A stretch of 64,000 nt of DNA from the NCBI GenBank assembly GCA_937922005.1, contig CAKZWV010000038.1:1-64000 (forward strand). The letters are read 5' to 3'. A program made the translations under genes and the position numbers. The DNA is from an uncultured Clostridia bacterium (GTDB taxonomy: Bacteria; Bacillota; Clostridia; Saccharofermentanales; DTU023). Positions 34,108-43,274 of this stretch are shown here, in pieces (positions within the stretch are counted from its first letter, which is position 1; the number at the start of each line of letters is the position of its first letter). Below the pieces are notes generated by a model. It was not told the DNA's origin, did no database searches, and saw only the letters and a list, made by a program, of their open reading frames with translations.

Positions 34108-35610
34108 TTAGGAGCCTAAGCGTGAGGTCAAGGTATAAAGATCCAGTTCCTTGGTACGCACAAAGAGGATATTTTGGGCGTCCACAAAAGAAAAATCGCT
34201 ATAACGGTAGGGTAAGGTGGTTTGCAGGATCATTTTTTGCCGACTGCTATCATAAATACAAAAGAAAGAGTCGGTGAGTCCTGCGATATAAGATCCGTAA
34301 ATGGTATAGTTGGTAAAGACTTCTGGGAGGGTGGCGAGAGGAACGAGTTCGTTCCCCGCTGGATCCCAGGTAAAGAGGGTCGGCTTTTGCCCGGTGGCTG
34401 AGAGGGCCAGGAGGTAATTATTCTTCCCCACCGTAATCAGTCGGTAATTATGGGGAAAGGTCGTCTCATAGACCGGCTGAAACTCGGCATTCAGACGCAA
34501 ATAGCTTCGATCTGAGATGAGCTCCCACCCATCTTGACTAGAAGGCACGATGCTTGTGTAAATATCCGTTTGGTCCGTCAAATAGGGGGTGGAAACCAGG
34601 TTGCCCTCGAGATCATAGAGGCGGATATAAGGGGCAAGACGGCCCCCACTAAGGTCTTGCATAAGCACCATGACCAGGCCGGTTTTTGCCTGAAAACTCA
34701 CATTAAGGGGATACTGAAAATCCCCAAAGCGAATATCAATATAGCGGTCAGTCGCCAGAGAAAAGAGTTTGAGGCTGAAGTCGGTCGCCACAGGTGCCCG
34801 GGTCAACTCCTGCCCCACATCAGACCCCTGGCCCCGATTCTCATCCAAGACAGCTAAACAAATCGTCCCTTCCGCCTCAAAAATAGTCCCTGCCGCATAG
34901 GCCCCCTCTAACTTCGCTCGGAAGACTTCGGTATCTCCTTGTAAAAGGACCATCTGCCCGGTCCGCCGGTCTCCCATGAGGGTATAGTCCTTGTATGAAA
35001 CTAAAATCGGTTCCATAAAAGATCCCTGGCCCGTATAGCGGAGAATCCCCTTATCATCGCTCACATAATAGCGGTCTTGGTCAAAGCTATAGACCTGGCC
35101 ATGGAGGGTCACAATGCCCTCTGCCGCCCCCTTGGAGACATAGGCCTGACGAATAAAACGCAGGGCCTTGGGACTGGTCCCCCCGGCTTGGGTTGCCAAG
35201 GCCGGGCCTTGGCTAGGCAGGGTTTCTAAGTCCTTCTCCCCTGAAGTCCCGGTAGCAGGAGCTTCAGCCGGTACGATGGGGCCTAGGCTGGCCCCTTGAT
35301 CGCCAGCTTGGGCCTGCCAGTCTCCCTGGCGAGGACTATAATAGTTAACGGAGGGGATCCGCCCAGGCAGATTCTTCTTGGCTAAGGTGAAATTGGCCAG
35401 GACAAGGCGCATTGCCAGGGAGGAAAAAAGAAGGAGAATAACAAAGAGAGCAAAGGCCAAGTACCAATATTCCTTGGGCGCTTTGCCCCTTCTGGGCTCA
35501 GCCTGTTCCTGCCCTCCTGGGGCGGAAAACTGAGATTGATCCGTTGATTGAGGCGGTATCCGCTTAACTTCTTCATCCATGATCCGTGAGGCAGCCTCTC
35601 CCAGCTCCAC
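34108..35610 (-). CDS. DUF5711-like membrane-anchored beta-propeller-type protein
   Basis: 500 residues with one N-terminal transmembrane helix (about residues 48-70, YLAFALFVILLLFSSLAMRL) and a long extracytoplasmic part of repeated beta-strand segments such as GQVYSFDQDRYYVSDDKGIL and DGWELISDRSYLRLNAEFQP. This layout matches clostridial DUF5711 proteins, which are probably propeller-like and of unknown function. The first codon is GTG at 35608-35610; an ATG at 35575-35577 in frame is an alternative. A promoter is at 35653-35681. Confidence 0.7.
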   Translation of the reverse strand: MELGEAASRIMDEEVKRIPPQSTDQSQFSAPGGQEQAEPRRGKAPKEYWYLAFALFVILLLFSSLAMRLVLANFTLAKKNLPGRIPSVNYYSPRQGDWQAQAGDQGASLGPIVPAEAPATGTSGEKDLETLPSQGPALATQAGGTSPKALRFIRQAYVSKGAAEGIVTLHGQVYSFDQDRYYVSDDKGILRYTGQGSFMEPILVSYKDYTLMGDRRTGQMVLLQGDTEVFRAKLEGAYAAGTIFEAEGTICLAVLDENRGQGSDVGQELTRAPVATDFSLKLFSLATDRYIDIRFGDFQYPLNVSFQAKTGLVMVLMQDLSGGRLAPYIRLYDLEGNLVSTPYLTDQTDIYTSIVPSSQDGWELISDRSYLRLNAEFQPVYETTFPHNYRLITVGKNNYLLALSATGQKPTLFTWDPAGNELVPLATLPEVFTNYTIYGSYIAGLTDSFFCIYDSSRQKMILQTTLPYRYSDFSFVDAQNILFVRTKELDLYTLTSRLGS

Positions 35611-35652
35611 TGAGCTTGAAATACTGGCATATAAAAGCTTAGTAACCGCACT

Positions 35653-35681
35653 ATTTTAGCAAATCAGGCCCTTCTTTACAA
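35653..35681 (-). promoter_or_regulatory. Promoter of the DUF5711-like gene
   Basis: TTGTAA (35676-35681), 17 bp, then TGC-TAAAAT (extended -10, 35653-35658) on the minus strand. It starts just past the phoR stop, with no terminator in between. Confidence 0.6.
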
Positions 35682-35695
35682 ATGACTGATCCGGA

Positions 35696-37480
35696 TTAGG
35701 CAAAATCATCCCCCTCCGATGGACTAGGCTCTGAGTTGAGATCAGGTGCTTCTTGATCTGCTTTGGGCCAAATAATCCGAAAAGTACTTCCCTCACCCAA
35801 ACGGCTTTCTAATTGGATCTGCCCCTGGCTGCTTTGAACCGCATGTTTCACAATGGACAAGCCTAGGCCACTCCCCCCTAAGGCATTGGGCTCTTTCGAC
35901 CGGGATCGGTCTACCCGGTAAAAACGTTCAAAAATCCGGTCCTGATCAGCCAAGGCAATCCCCACCCCGGTATCCGATACGGTCAAGCAACTAGCCTCCT
36001 TATCCGAATTCGTAGTCAGGCAGACCTTCCCCTCCTCCTTATTATAATGAATAGCATTTTCCAAAAGATTATCTACAATCTCCCGAATACTTTCGGGATC
36101 GGCATAAAGGATGGCCGGATCCAGCTGACCTTCTAGGATAATTTTTTTCTGTCGAGCCAGGGCTTCATGGCGGCGGAGCGACTCCTGGCAAAGTTGGGCC
36201 AGATCCACCAGCTGCCGGCTTTGTAGCTCGTCATAGCGGGTAATCTGCAAAATATCATGCAAGAGCCGTTGCATAACCAGGGACTCATGATAAATATGGT
36301 CAATAAAGGCGGGGACATCGGCCGGATCACAGATCCCCTCCTTCAGCAGTTCCGCATAGCCCAAAATCGCCGTAAGCGGGGTCTTCAGTTCATGGGCCAC
36401 ATTTCCGGCAAACTCTCGGCGGAGCCGCTCTCGGGAAACTTTTTCACTGGCATCCGTCAGTAAGAGAATGACCCCGATAGGCCCCTCCCCCTTGGCCTGG
36501 TCTCGGACGGAGCTCGCCAGAATCTCCAAACTCAAAAAATGGGCTTCTAGAAGGTAAACCCCGTGAACCCCCTTCATGGCCTTCTCGCAGGCCTGGAGAA
36601 TTTGCGGGTCCTGGGTGAGGTCGGCCAGGGGCTTTGCTACGAGAGTATCTGGATCTCTATGCGCCAGCTGGGCCTCCTCCCCCTGGGGGCGAATCCGATC
36701 CAAAAAGCCCTGGGCAGCCTGGTTGCACGTTAAAACCTTTAGGTCTCCATCTAAGATCATCAGCCCCTCACTCATGTTATTGGTGATCATCTGAACGGTC
36801 TGTCGCTCCTTATCCGTCTTCTTCAGCTCCTCTTGCAGGCCTTGTTTCAGCTTTTGAATCCGGGTCACGAGGGGGCGGACCTCCTCATAAATCTGCAAAT
36901 AATCCAGGTCCTGGTTTTCAATATGGTCCAGGTCCAGGGTCAAAAGGGGGATGCGGATCCCTGCAATTAAGATGGGGGACACAAAGGCAGTGATCAATAA
37001 AACGAGGACCAATGTAATAGCAATACTCCCTGCATTGCCCTGGAGATAGGCCCCATAGCTCTCACGGATGTCGGAAATCCGAATGACGTCCCCGTTGGCT
37101 AAGAGGTAGGCATAGTAGACCATATTGGTCTCTAAGGTGGCAGAATGGCGGATGGCATGGCCCACCCCATTCTTTTGGGCTTCCTGGACCTCCGGTCGAT
37201 CCTCATGGTTGTCCATCGTAGTGGGATCCTGGCTGGTATCCAAGACTACGGTTCCATCCGCTTTGACCAGGGTCAAGCGCTCTTTGCTTAAGGGAATATT
37301 TGCTAAGAGCTCTTCACCTCCCTTTTCAAACAGGGAGGCCATGAGCTGGGCCTCGTAGGCAAGTTTTGCATCGAGAACGGCATTGTTCCGCTGGTACATG
37401 AAATTGATGGAAAGGAAGGTGGCCAGGAGGGTCGCTAAGACGGCCACAAAGAAGATGGCTGCAAAGATTCTTTTTCCCAT
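35696..37480 (-). CDS. phoR: PhoR-type sensor histidine kinase
   Basis: Membrane sensor kinase of the phosphate response. Two transmembrane helices (about 5-25 and 150-172) flank an external domain. A PAS-like region (LMILDGDLKVLTCNQAAQGF) precedes the HisKA box REFAGNVAHELKTPLTAILG with the phospho-acceptor His, and the HATPase domain shows NLLENAIHYN, DTGVGIALAD and GGSGLGLSIVKH. 594 residues, as usual for PhoR/WalK-like kinases. It starts 3 bp after phoP and is downstream of pstSCAB, so a phosphate role is well supported by context. Confidence 0.93.
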   Translation of the reverse strand: MGKRIFAAIFFVAVLATLLATFLSINFMYQRNNAVLDAKLAYEAQLMASLFEKGGEELLANIPLSKERLTLVKADGTVVLDTSQDPTTMDNHEDRPEVQEAQKNGVGHAIRHSATLETNMVYYAYLLANGDVIRISDIRESYGAYLQGNAGSIAITLVLVLLITAFVSPILIAGIRIPLLTLDLDHIENQDLDYLQIYEEVRPLVTRIQKLKQGLQEELKKTDKERQTVQMITNNMSEGLMILDGDLKVLTCNQAAQGFLDRIRPQGEEAQLAHRDPDTLVAKPLADLTQDPQILQACEKAMKGVHGVYLLEAHFLSLEILASSVRDQAKGEGPIGVILLLTDASEKVSRERLRREFAGNVAHELKTPLTAILGYAELLKEGICDPADVPAFIDHIYHESLVMQRLLHDILQITRYDELQSRQLVDLAQLCQESLRRHEALARQKKIILEGQLDPAILYADPESIREIVDNLLENAIHYNKEEGKVCLTTNSDKEASCLTVSDTGVGIALADQDRIFERFYRVDRSRSKEPNALGGSGLGLSIVKHAVQSSQGQIQLESRLGEGSTFRIIWPKADQEAPDLNSEPSPSEGDDFA

Positions 37481-37483
37481 CGT

Positions 37484-38248
37484 TTAGGCCTTCGACTGGG
37501 GATCTTCCTGGGCCAGAAAGCGGTAACCCCAGCCCCGGACTGTGCGAATGGCAGGGGCCGCTGGACCCAATTTTTGACGGAGGCTGGCAATATGAACGTC
37601 GATTGTCCGACTCTCGCCCACATAATCGTAGCCCCAGATTTCTGTCAGCAGCTTGTCCCGACTCTGTACCGCCCCCTCATTGACCATTAAGTAGCGTAAA
37701 AGTTCATATTCCTTGAGGGTCAGGTCGATGACTTGATCACCTAAAAAGGCCAAGGCCTTGGGCTCATCAATGGTAATTCCAGCCTTGGTTATGAGACCTG
37801 CTTGGCCCTGGCTGCTGGAATTTTTGAAAGTTTTCGAGGTCCGGCGCAGAACGGCCCGGATCCGTGAAAGGAGCTCCGTCATCCCAAAGGGCTTCCCCAG
37901 GTAGTCATCCGCCCCCTCATCTAAGCCAAGAACCCTGTCAAATTCACTGTCCTTGGCCGTGAGCATGATGATCCCCGCATCCTCATAAAAAGGAGATTCC
38001 CGCAGTTCCTTCAAAACCTGGATCCCATCCTCCTCGGGCAGCATGATATCTAAAAGAAAAAGGTCGGGCCGGTCCTCTGCCTGGGCCTCTTTCAAGGCCT
38101 GCTTCATTTGGCTCGGTCGTTCAAAGGACTGGACCCCGTAATTTTGGTGACTGAGGGTGTAAGCAATGAGATCGCGGATACTTTTGCTATCTTCCAAAAT
38201 ATAAATCATCCCTTGACGGGATGAAATGGACAGACTTGAACGTTCCAT
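37484..38248 (-). CDS. phoP: PhoP-type response regulator (OmpR family)
   Basis: Two-domain transcription factor of 254 residues. The receiver has the acidic pair in LEDSK, the phospho-Asp in LFLLDIMLPEEDG, and the conserved Lys in MLTAKDSEFD. The winged-helix output domain shows LTLKEYELLRYLMVNEG and GESRTIDVHIASLRQKLG. The ATG has GGAAGG; an in-frame ATG 13 codons later would remove a short Ser-rich lead. It is expected to bind the Pho box before pstS. Confidence 0.94.
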   Translation of the reverse strand: MERSSLSISSRQGMIYILEDSKSIRDLIAYTLSHQNYGVQSFERPSQMKQALKEAQAEDRPDLFLLDIMLPEEDGIQVLKELRESPFYEDAGIIMLTAKDSEFDRVLGLDEGADDYLGKPFGMTELLSRIRAVLRRTSKTFKNSSSQGQAGLITKAGITIDEPKALAFLGDQVIDLTLKEYELLRYLMVNEGAVQSRDKLLTEIWGYDYVGESRTIDVHIASLRQKLGPAAPAIRTVRGWGYRFLAQEDPQSKA

Positions 38249-38287
38249 GGTTCCTTCCTTTCCAAAGACGAAAGTTTCGTTGCTTGA

Positions 38288-38296
38288 AGTGTAGCA
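38288..38296 (-). promoter_or_regulatory. Possible extended -10 of phoP
   Basis: TGC-TACACT on the minus strand, 40 bp before the phoP start. The -35 position is occupied by the recurrent GGAATATTTG word rather than TTGACA. Confidence 0.35.
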
Positions 38297-38304
38297 CAGG
38301 AGCA

Positions 38305-38316
38305 GGAATATTTGTT
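38305..38316 (+). repeat. Copy of the recurrent GGARTATTTG word upstream of phoP
   Basis: GGAATATTTGTT in the gap between phoP and pstB; one of at least 16 copies in the window (see findings). Confidence 0.6.
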
Positions 38317-38421
38317 AAGAAGGGTGGTGGCTCATAGGCCGAAATGGGGCAGGGACGCACAAACTTGAAGGGGCGCACAGACCATGAATCGCAGAATGGA
38401 GGCAAGGCGGCGAGCCGACCC

Positions 38422-39222
38422 TTAGACAGCGATGTATTCTTGGGTCTTGGGGTGCTGGGGATGGGTGAAAAGTTGGGCGGTGGGGGCGAGTTCGAGCATT
38501 TGGCCGAGGTAGAAGAAGGCGGTCTGGTCGGCGATCCGGCTGGCCTGCTGCATGTTGTGGGTGACAATCACGATGGTGTATTTTTCCTTAAGTTTGACGG
38601 CAAGTTCCTCAATTTTCCCTGTAGAAATGGGGTCCAAGGCTGAGGTCGGCTCATCCATGAGGAGGATCTCGGGGTTGGCCGCCAGGGCCCTTGCGATGCA
38701 AAGACGCTGTTGCTGACCCCCGGACAAGGCCAGGGCAGACCGCTTCAGCCGGTCTTTGAGCTCATCCCAGATAGCCGCATCCCGGAGAGACTTCTCCACG
38801 ATCTCCTGGAGCTCATTCATCTTCCGGATTCCTTGGAGGCGGGGTCCATAGGCCACATTGTCGAAAATCGACATAGGAAAGGGGTTTGGTTGCTGAAAGA
38901 CCATGCCGATCTTTTGACGGAGGATCATGGGGTCAAATTCCGTATAGATATTCTTCCCTTCCATCCAAATAGTCCCGTCTACCCTGGTATGGGGATCGAG
39001 CTCGACCAAACGGTCCAAGCACTTGAGAAAGCTGGATTTACCGCAACCAGAAGGGCCAATGAGGGCGGTAATCTCATACTTGGGAATATCGATATTGATG
39101 GAAAATAGGGCCTGGTGGGACCCATAGTAGAGGTCCAGGTTACGGACTGAAAGGGCCATCTTCGGATTCGGGGCCTCAATGCTAACTTGCTGAGTCATGG
39201 TTGGTGTTATCACTTTAGACAT
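38422..39222 (-). CDS. pstB: Phosphate ABC transporter ATP-binding protein
   Basis: ATPase of the high-affinity Pst phosphate importer. Walker [20 protein letters not shown], the PstB-typical [20 protein letters not shown], signature [15 protein letters not shown], Walker [13 protein letters not shown] and the [14 protein letters not shown]-loop are all present. 266 residues, normal. It overlaps pstA by 8 bp. No phoU follows; phoP-phoR come next. Confidence 0.97.
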   Translation of the reverse strand: MSKVITPTMTQQVSIEAPNPKMALSVRNLDLYYGSHQALFSINIDIPKYEITALIGPSGCGKSSFLKCLDRLVELDPHTRVDGTIWMEGKNIYTEFDPMILRQKIGMVFQQPNPFPMSIFDNVAYGPRLQGIRKMNELQEIVEKSLRDAAIWDELKDRLKRSALALSGGQQQRLCIARALAANPEILLMDEPTSALDPISTGKIEELAVKLKEKYTIVIVTHNMQQASRIADQTAFFYLGQMLELAPTAQLFTHPQHPKTQEYIAV

Positions 39223-40201
39223 GGCTTTGACTCCCTCTTACTTTCTTTTCTAGGAGTCTGGCTCCAATAAGGAAGGACAGGACCAACAATAGAAGAACGG
39301 CCGAGGCAAAGGAGGCTTTGGCACCGGCATCTGCCCCTAGAGCTTCAGTTCTCTGGGCCCAGATAAAGAGGGCCAGGGTCTCGCCCGGACGGAAGAGATT
39401 GAAGGGCGAACTGGACTTGCCGACTTGGTAGACGCTTGACCAATCGATATTACTACTCATGCCTGCCGTATACAGCAAGGCAGCTGCTTCCCCAAAGACC
39501 CTGCCAGCGGCCAAAATAATCCCGGTCAAGATCCCTTGAGAAGCCGCGGGGACAATCATCCGGCTGACCGTCTGCCACTTACTTGCCCCCAGGGCATAAG
39601 AAGCGGCCTTGACCGCCTTTGGAACCCGGCGGGCAGCGTCTTCTGTATTCCTAGCAATGAGGGGGAGATTGATAATGGACAAGGTCAGGGCTGCCGACAA
39701 GAGATTCCACCTACTTTGGGGGAGGGAAATGAACATCAGGTAGCCGAAAAGCCCGATGACAACCGAGGGCAAGGAAGACAAACTCTCCATGCAAAGCCGG
39801 ATCAGATCCGTCAATTTTCCCTCTTTGGCGTATTCAGACATATAGATTCCCGCTCCAACACCAAGAGGAGCTGAAATGAGCAGAGAAATCAGGCAGAGAT
39901 AGCAGGTATTGAAGATCTGGTTGCCAATTCCCTTCCCATCAAAAGCTAAAAATCCTGGCTTATAAGCAAATAATCCCTTCACCATTACACTGCTTATAAA
40001 AAGGATCAGAATGACCAGGACAAAGGCTACGGCAAATTTCACAAGGTTCAAGGATAGGGCATTCACGACTTGAGCCCGGCTCACAGCCCGGGCATTTCGA
40101 AGTAATTTTCTTTTTCTGGCACTGTCCCGGTCGACGAAAATTTCGCTTTCCATCCCGGCCTCTGCCCCTAACAATTGGGCATAAACATGACTGGTACTCA
40201 T
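39215..40201 (-). CDS. pstA: Phosphate ABC transporter permease PstA
   Basis: One of the two membrane subunits of the Pst importer, 328 residues with about six transmembrane helices. The permease loop is near [22 protein letters not shown], and the motif [20 protein letters not shown] is typical of PstA. The N-terminal 50 residues are hydrophilic and longer than in many homologues. It is preceded by the repeat-rich 143 bp gap after pstC. Confidence 0.95.
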   Translation of the reverse strand: MSTSHVYAQLLGAEAGMESEIFVDRDSARKRKLLRNARAVSRAQVVNALSLNLVKFAVAFVLVILILFISSVMVKGLFAYKPGFLAFDGKGIGNQIFNTCYLCLISLLISAPLGVGAGIYMSEYAKEGKLTDLIRLCMESLSSLPSVVIGLFGYLMFISLPQSRWNLLSAALTLSIINLPLIARNTEDAARRVPKAVKAASYALGASKWQTVSRMIVPAASQGILTGIILAAGRVFGEAAALLYTAGMSSNIDWSSVYQVGKSSSPFNLFRPGETLALFIWAQRTEALGADAGAKASFASAVLLLLVLSFLIGARLLEKKVRGSQSHV

Positions 40202-40242
40202 AGGTTCTCCTTATCTTTTTTAATCAAAATGATAGAAGCGAC

Positions 40243-40346
40243 GGGCGGTCGCTGAGGGAGTATTTTTTGAAACGAAAGACGATCACTAAATAAATTTTTG
40301 TGAAAGAATAGACGGTCGCTGAAGGAATATTTGTTGAAAAAATTTT
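40243..40346. repeat. Three imperfect ~33 bp tandem repeats between pstC and pstA
   Basis: The plus strand shows three related units at about 40245-40277, 40278-40310 and 40311-40345. Two begin CGGTCGCTGA and continue GGAGTATTTTTTGAAA or GGAATATTTGTTGAAA; the middle one is more diverged (GATCACTAAATAAATTTTTG). The third contains an exact copy of the recurrent GGARTATTTG word and runs to the pstC stop. Confidence 0.65.
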
Positions 40347-41331
40347 AAACGTGGTCACTTTTGATTCGGGTGGGATCTCTATGGCTAATATAGCGGATGA
40401 GGAGGATGCAGGCGGCCGACATCAGGAAAAGCAGGAGGGCCATGGTCCAAAGGACGGCATTGTACTCGCCCCCCTCCATGGCTGAGCCCATATCCGACGA
40501 GATCGCAGCGGTCAGGGTGTTGGCTGAATCCAGAATGCTACGAGGCAGGTTCCGAGACTTCCCGATAACCATGGCCACGGCGAGGGCCTCGCCAAAGGCC
40601 CGGGCTAGGCCGAGGACCATGCCACTAATAATCCGCGTCTTAGCCGTCGGTAGGCAGACCTTAGAGATCACTTGCCATTTGCTGGAGCCAAGGGCATAGG
40701 CAGCCTTTTTATTGGTGTCTGGAACAAAGAGCATGGCATCACAGGCCACCGTGGCAATAATGGGCAAAATCATTAAAGAAAGAACGAGCGAAGCCGATAA
40801 GAGAGAAAATCCATTAGAAATCTGGAAGAACTTCTTGATAAAGGGGACCAGAGCAGTCAGGCCGATCCAACCAAAGATGACCGAGGGAATGCCTGAAAAA
40901 AGCTCTACGCCCGAGCGGACCAGATTGGCCATTCGAGGCGTGGCCATCTCGGATACATAGATCGCAATGGCAACTGCCAAGGGGCCTGCAATAAGGAGGG
41001 CCAAAAAGGAAGTGACAAGGGTACCAACGATATAGGAGGCGGACCCAATGAAGCCTCCTCCGGCTGTCCCGTCCACGGGCTTCCACTTGGTGGAAAAGAA
41101 AAATTCTCCAAAGTTGTGGTTGTATTTAGTAAAGGTGTCTAGGCCCCGATATAACAAAAAGCCTAAGACTACAACAGTAATTACGATCACAAGGAGGCCG
41201 CAGGCCAGGATCAAGAAATCTTGGACCTTGCCTTTTTTGACAGCCTGGGCATAGGCATTGGGGTCGGGGGCGCTCCCGGACTGTTTTCTCATAGATATGT
41301 CTAACATGCAAATAAGATCTCTTTCTAGCAT
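40345..41331 (-). CDS. pstC: Phosphate ABC transporter permease PstC
   Basis: Membrane subunit pairing with PstA; 328 residues and about six helices. The first helix is FLILACGLLVIVITVVVLGF; the loop GGGFIGSASYIVGTLVTSFL and the permease motif ALGSSKWQVISKVCLPTAKT are typical, with ARAFGEALAVAMVIGKS near the end. The true start may be an internal ATG (residue 9 or 14), because the first codons lack a good Shine-Dalgarno. It is separated from pstS by a stem-loop. Confidence 0.94.
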   Translation of the reverse strand: MLERDLICMLDISMRKQSGSAPDPNAYAQAVKKGKVQDFLILACGLLVIVITVVVLGFLLYRGLDTFTKYNHNFGEFFFSTKWKPVDGTAGGGFIGSASYIVGTLVTSFLALLIAGPLAVAIAIYVSEMATPRMANLVRSGVELFSGIPSVIFGWIGLTALVPFIKKFFQISNGFSLLSASLVLSLMILPIIATVACDAMLFVPDTNKKAAYALGSSKWQVISKVCLPTAKTRIISGMVLGLARAFGEALAVAMVIGKSRNLPRSILDSANTLTAAISSDMGSAMEGGEYNAVLWTMALLLFLMSAACILLIRYISHRDPTRIKSDHV

Positions 41332-41413
41332 CGACCACCCTCTCTCTATCGGGGGGCTTGGCGTCAGTCCTCTCTGTGATCAAAGAATGGTCTTAGGGGC
41401 CTGATATAAAGCA

Positions 41414-41446
41414 AGGTCAGAGGAGCCGAGTAGGTTCCCTTGACCT
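41414..41446 (-). promoter_or_regulatory. Stem-loop between pstS and pstC
   Basis: AGGTCA and TGACCT arms enclose a 21 nt loop that can pair further (GGGAACC with GGCTCC). A T-rich but interrupted stretch follows on the minus strand. Such a structure can reduce read-through, so more PstS is made than transporter; that is inference. Confidence 0.4.
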
Positions 41447-41477
41447 CGTTTTGCATACCAATAGCTGGGAGGGATGA

Positions 41478-42569
41478 TTATTTTTCTACTTTCATCTCAG
41501 TCAGAGGCACATAGTGCATTTTTTTGATCTCTGGGGCAAAGGACTCGGAGCAGATGTAGTCCAAATAGGCTTTCACATGGTCTGGAGCATCTTTTAGACA
41601 ATACATGTACTCGTATCCCCAAACCTTATATTTTCCGCTAGCTGTATTCTCTAAAGTAGGTTCAACGCCGTCAATAGAAAGGCCTGCAATCTTATCGGCA
41701 TTCTCTGCCAGGTAGGGATAGGCCACATAGCCGATGGCCCCTTCGTTGTCTGCCACTGTCTGTACTAGGGTACCGGAGTCGTCTGTCTCCAGGGCATCTC
41801 CTACCTCTTCCTCCTGGCCGTTCAGGGCATTCTCCACAAAGAGGGCCCTGGTGCCGGAAGTGGCGGGGCGGGTAATCAATTGAATGGGCAGGTCTGGACC
41901 GCCAAGTTCTTTCCAGTTGGTGATTTTGCTCTGATAGACCCCAATCAATTGCTCTGTAGTAATGTTTTTCACTTGATCAGCCATGGCCTTATTGACAATC
42001 ACTGCCACCGTCATGGTCGCCATCTTATATTCTTGCAACTTTTCGACAAAGGCTGGGTCTAACTTGCTGCTGGCTGGGACGTCTGAGTCTGCGATGTCAA
42101 TACTTCCATCTGCAAGTTGCTTGAGACCGGCTCCTGACCCGCCTCCCGTAACATCAATGGTTAAGCCGTCGTTCATCTTCGAGAAAAGATCCGCAGCAAC
42201 CTTAGCCATGGGTAGGAGGGCGGAAGATCCAGCTTGGGTAATATTTCCGCTATAGGTCTTTGAGGAAAGAGCCGTGGCTTCGCTATTTTTTTCGTCTGCC
42301 TGGGGCGTAGCCGCTTCAGCCGTGCTAGCATTGTTGGCAGCAGCTGGCATCTGCTCACCAGTTGTCTCTTGAGCCTTGCTGGTGGCAGGCTCGGCCACAG
42401 TTGTTGTGGAGGTCGTGGGACCTGGCTTGGTTTCTTGGGAGCATGCATAGAGGGGGGCCAGACATAAGAGGCTCACCAGGGCAAGGCACACATAGGATAG
42501 GCCAGATTTAAAATGGACTGGTTTCTGATTATAATTAATCGGATGATGGATTCTTTGATTTACTTTCAT
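41478..42569 (-). CDS. pstS: Phosphate-binding lipoprotein PstS
   Basis: Extracytoplasmic receptor for phosphate. A signal peptide with lipobox APLYACSQ near residue 43 predicts lipid anchoring, followed by a Thr/Ala/Glu-rich linker of about 60 residues. The binding domain has NITQAGSSALLPMAKVAADL, VTGGGSGAGLKQLADG, TRPATSGTRALFVENAL and DNEGAIGYVAYPYL, which line the phosphate pocket in the family. 363 residues. A four-repeat Pho box lies upstream. It heads pstSCAB-phoPR. Confidence 0.96.
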   Translation of the reverse strand: MKVNQRIHHPINYNQKPVHFKSGLSYVCLALVSLLCLAPLYACSQETKPGPTTSTTTVAEPATSKAQETTGEQMPAAANNASTAEAATPQADEKNSEATALSSKTYSGNITQAGSSALLPMAKVAADLFSKMNDGLTIDVTGGGSGAGLKQLADGSIDIADSDVPASSKLDPAFVEKLQEYKMATMTVAVIVNKAMADQVKNITTEQLIGVYQSKITNWKELGGPDLPIQLITRPATSGTRALFVENALNGQEEEVGDALETDDSGTLVQTVADNEGAIGYVAYPYLAENADKIAGLSIDGVEPTLENTASGKYKVWGYEYMYCLKDAPDHVKAYLDYICSESFAPEIKKMHYVPLTEMKVEK

Positions 42570-42613
42570 ACAATTCTTCCTTTCGCAATTACAGGGCTAT
42601 TCTAGGGCAGTCC

Positions 42614-42652
42614 AGTCAAGTCTTCACCCGGAAAATGTAAAGTCCATGTAAA
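42614..42652 (-). promoter_or_regulatory. Pho box upstream of pstS
   Basis: On the minus strand TTTACA, TTTACA, CGGGTG and TTGACT occur with exact 11 bp spacing. PhoP of Bacillus subtilis binds TT(A/T/C)ACA-like repeats spaced about 5 bp apart. Two repeats are perfect, one is good (TTGACT) and the third is poor. The position before pstS supports control by the PhoP-PhoR pair encoded downstream. Confidence 0.7.
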
Positions 42653-42658
42653 ATCGTC

Positions 42659-42671
42659 GGGAATATTTGTT
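42659..42671 (+). repeat. Copy of the recurrent GGARTATTTG word upstream of pstS
   Basis: GGGAATATTTGTT lies 7 bp upstream of the Pho box. Confidence 0.6.
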
Positions 42672-42674
42672 CAT

Positions 42675-42735
42675 AGAAAAGCTCCCTCCATGGGTGGCGG
42701 TGTGTACTTTTCACCGACTCTCATGAAGGGAGCTT
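42675..42735 (-). terminator. Terminator after the small membrane protein gene
   Basis: AAGCTCCCT pairs with AGGGAGCTT, with an inner CGGTG/CACCG stem, followed by TTTTC on the minus strand. It separates the 42792 gene from the pstS promoter. Confidence 0.65.
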
Positions 42736-42791
42736 AGCCCATGGTCGTCCATGGGACCCATAATATGTGTTCGTTTTAATCTATCGGATGC

Positions 42792-43121
42792 CTACTTCTG
42801 ATCTTCATTTTCTAGGACTTCCGTTATAAAACTGCCATCCTCGGAAATCGCATAGACCCTCTCAACACTGCCGTTGCGTTTGATGATTTTCCCGTAGTAT
42901 ACTTCGCCATCATCAGCTTCATCGTTATGAGCGACTTCTACCGTGTCTGGTTGTCTGATGACAGATTTATCATCACGAACGATTTTGACAATGCTTCCGT
43001 CAGCCGTTTTAAAAACACTTTCTCCTTGATGGGCTTCAAATTTAGAAATCATGAACATGAAGGCTAAGGCCACAACAAGCAAGGCAGATACCATCAAAAT
43101 GCTTTTTTTGTTATTTTTCAT
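42792..43121 (-). CDS. Small membrane-anchored protein, unknown
   Basis: About 109 residues, not recognised. An N-terminal transmembrane or signal-anchor helix (about residues 8-27, ILMVSALLVVALAFMFMISK) is followed by an extracytoplasmic part rich in Asp, Glu and Val with two similar strand-turn units (DGSIVKIVRDD and NGSVERVYAISEDGSF). The ATG at 43119-43121 has a strong AAAGGAGG eight bases upstream. It has its own promoter (43246-43274) and terminator and is isolated between groEL and pstS. Base composition is more AT-rich than the flanking genes, hinting at transfer. Confidence 0.75.
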   Translation of the reverse strand: MKNNKKSILMVSALLVVALAFMFMISKFEAHQGESVFKTADGSIVKIVRDDKSVIRQPDTVEVAHNDEADDGEVYYGKIIKRNGSVERVYAISEDGSFITEVLENEDQK

Positions 43122-43172
43122 ATGCTGCACCTCCTTTGAATGCTATTTCTTTTCGTATCCAAACTTTTTGCA

Positions 43173-43184
43173 CTTGGCGCCAAG
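43173..43184. promoter_or_regulatory. Perfect 12 bp palindrome in the leader of the 42792 gene
   Basis: CTTGGCGCCAAG lies between the promoter and the start codon, in an otherwise AT-rich leader. It could be an operator or the tip of a hairpin. Confidence 0.45.
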
Positions 43185-43245
43185 CAAAATCGTTGAATAT
43201 CTTTTTTTTCGTTGGCATTCATATTATTTCTCAGACCTCAGATAT

Positions 43246-43274
43246 AGTATAGGTATGGGATATTTACCTGTCAA
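43246..43274 (-). promoter_or_regulatory. Sigma-A type promoter of the 42792 gene
   Basis: A perfect TTGACA (43269-43274) and TATACT (43246-43251) are 17 bp apart on the minus strand, leaving a leader of about 115 nt. Confidence 0.8.
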
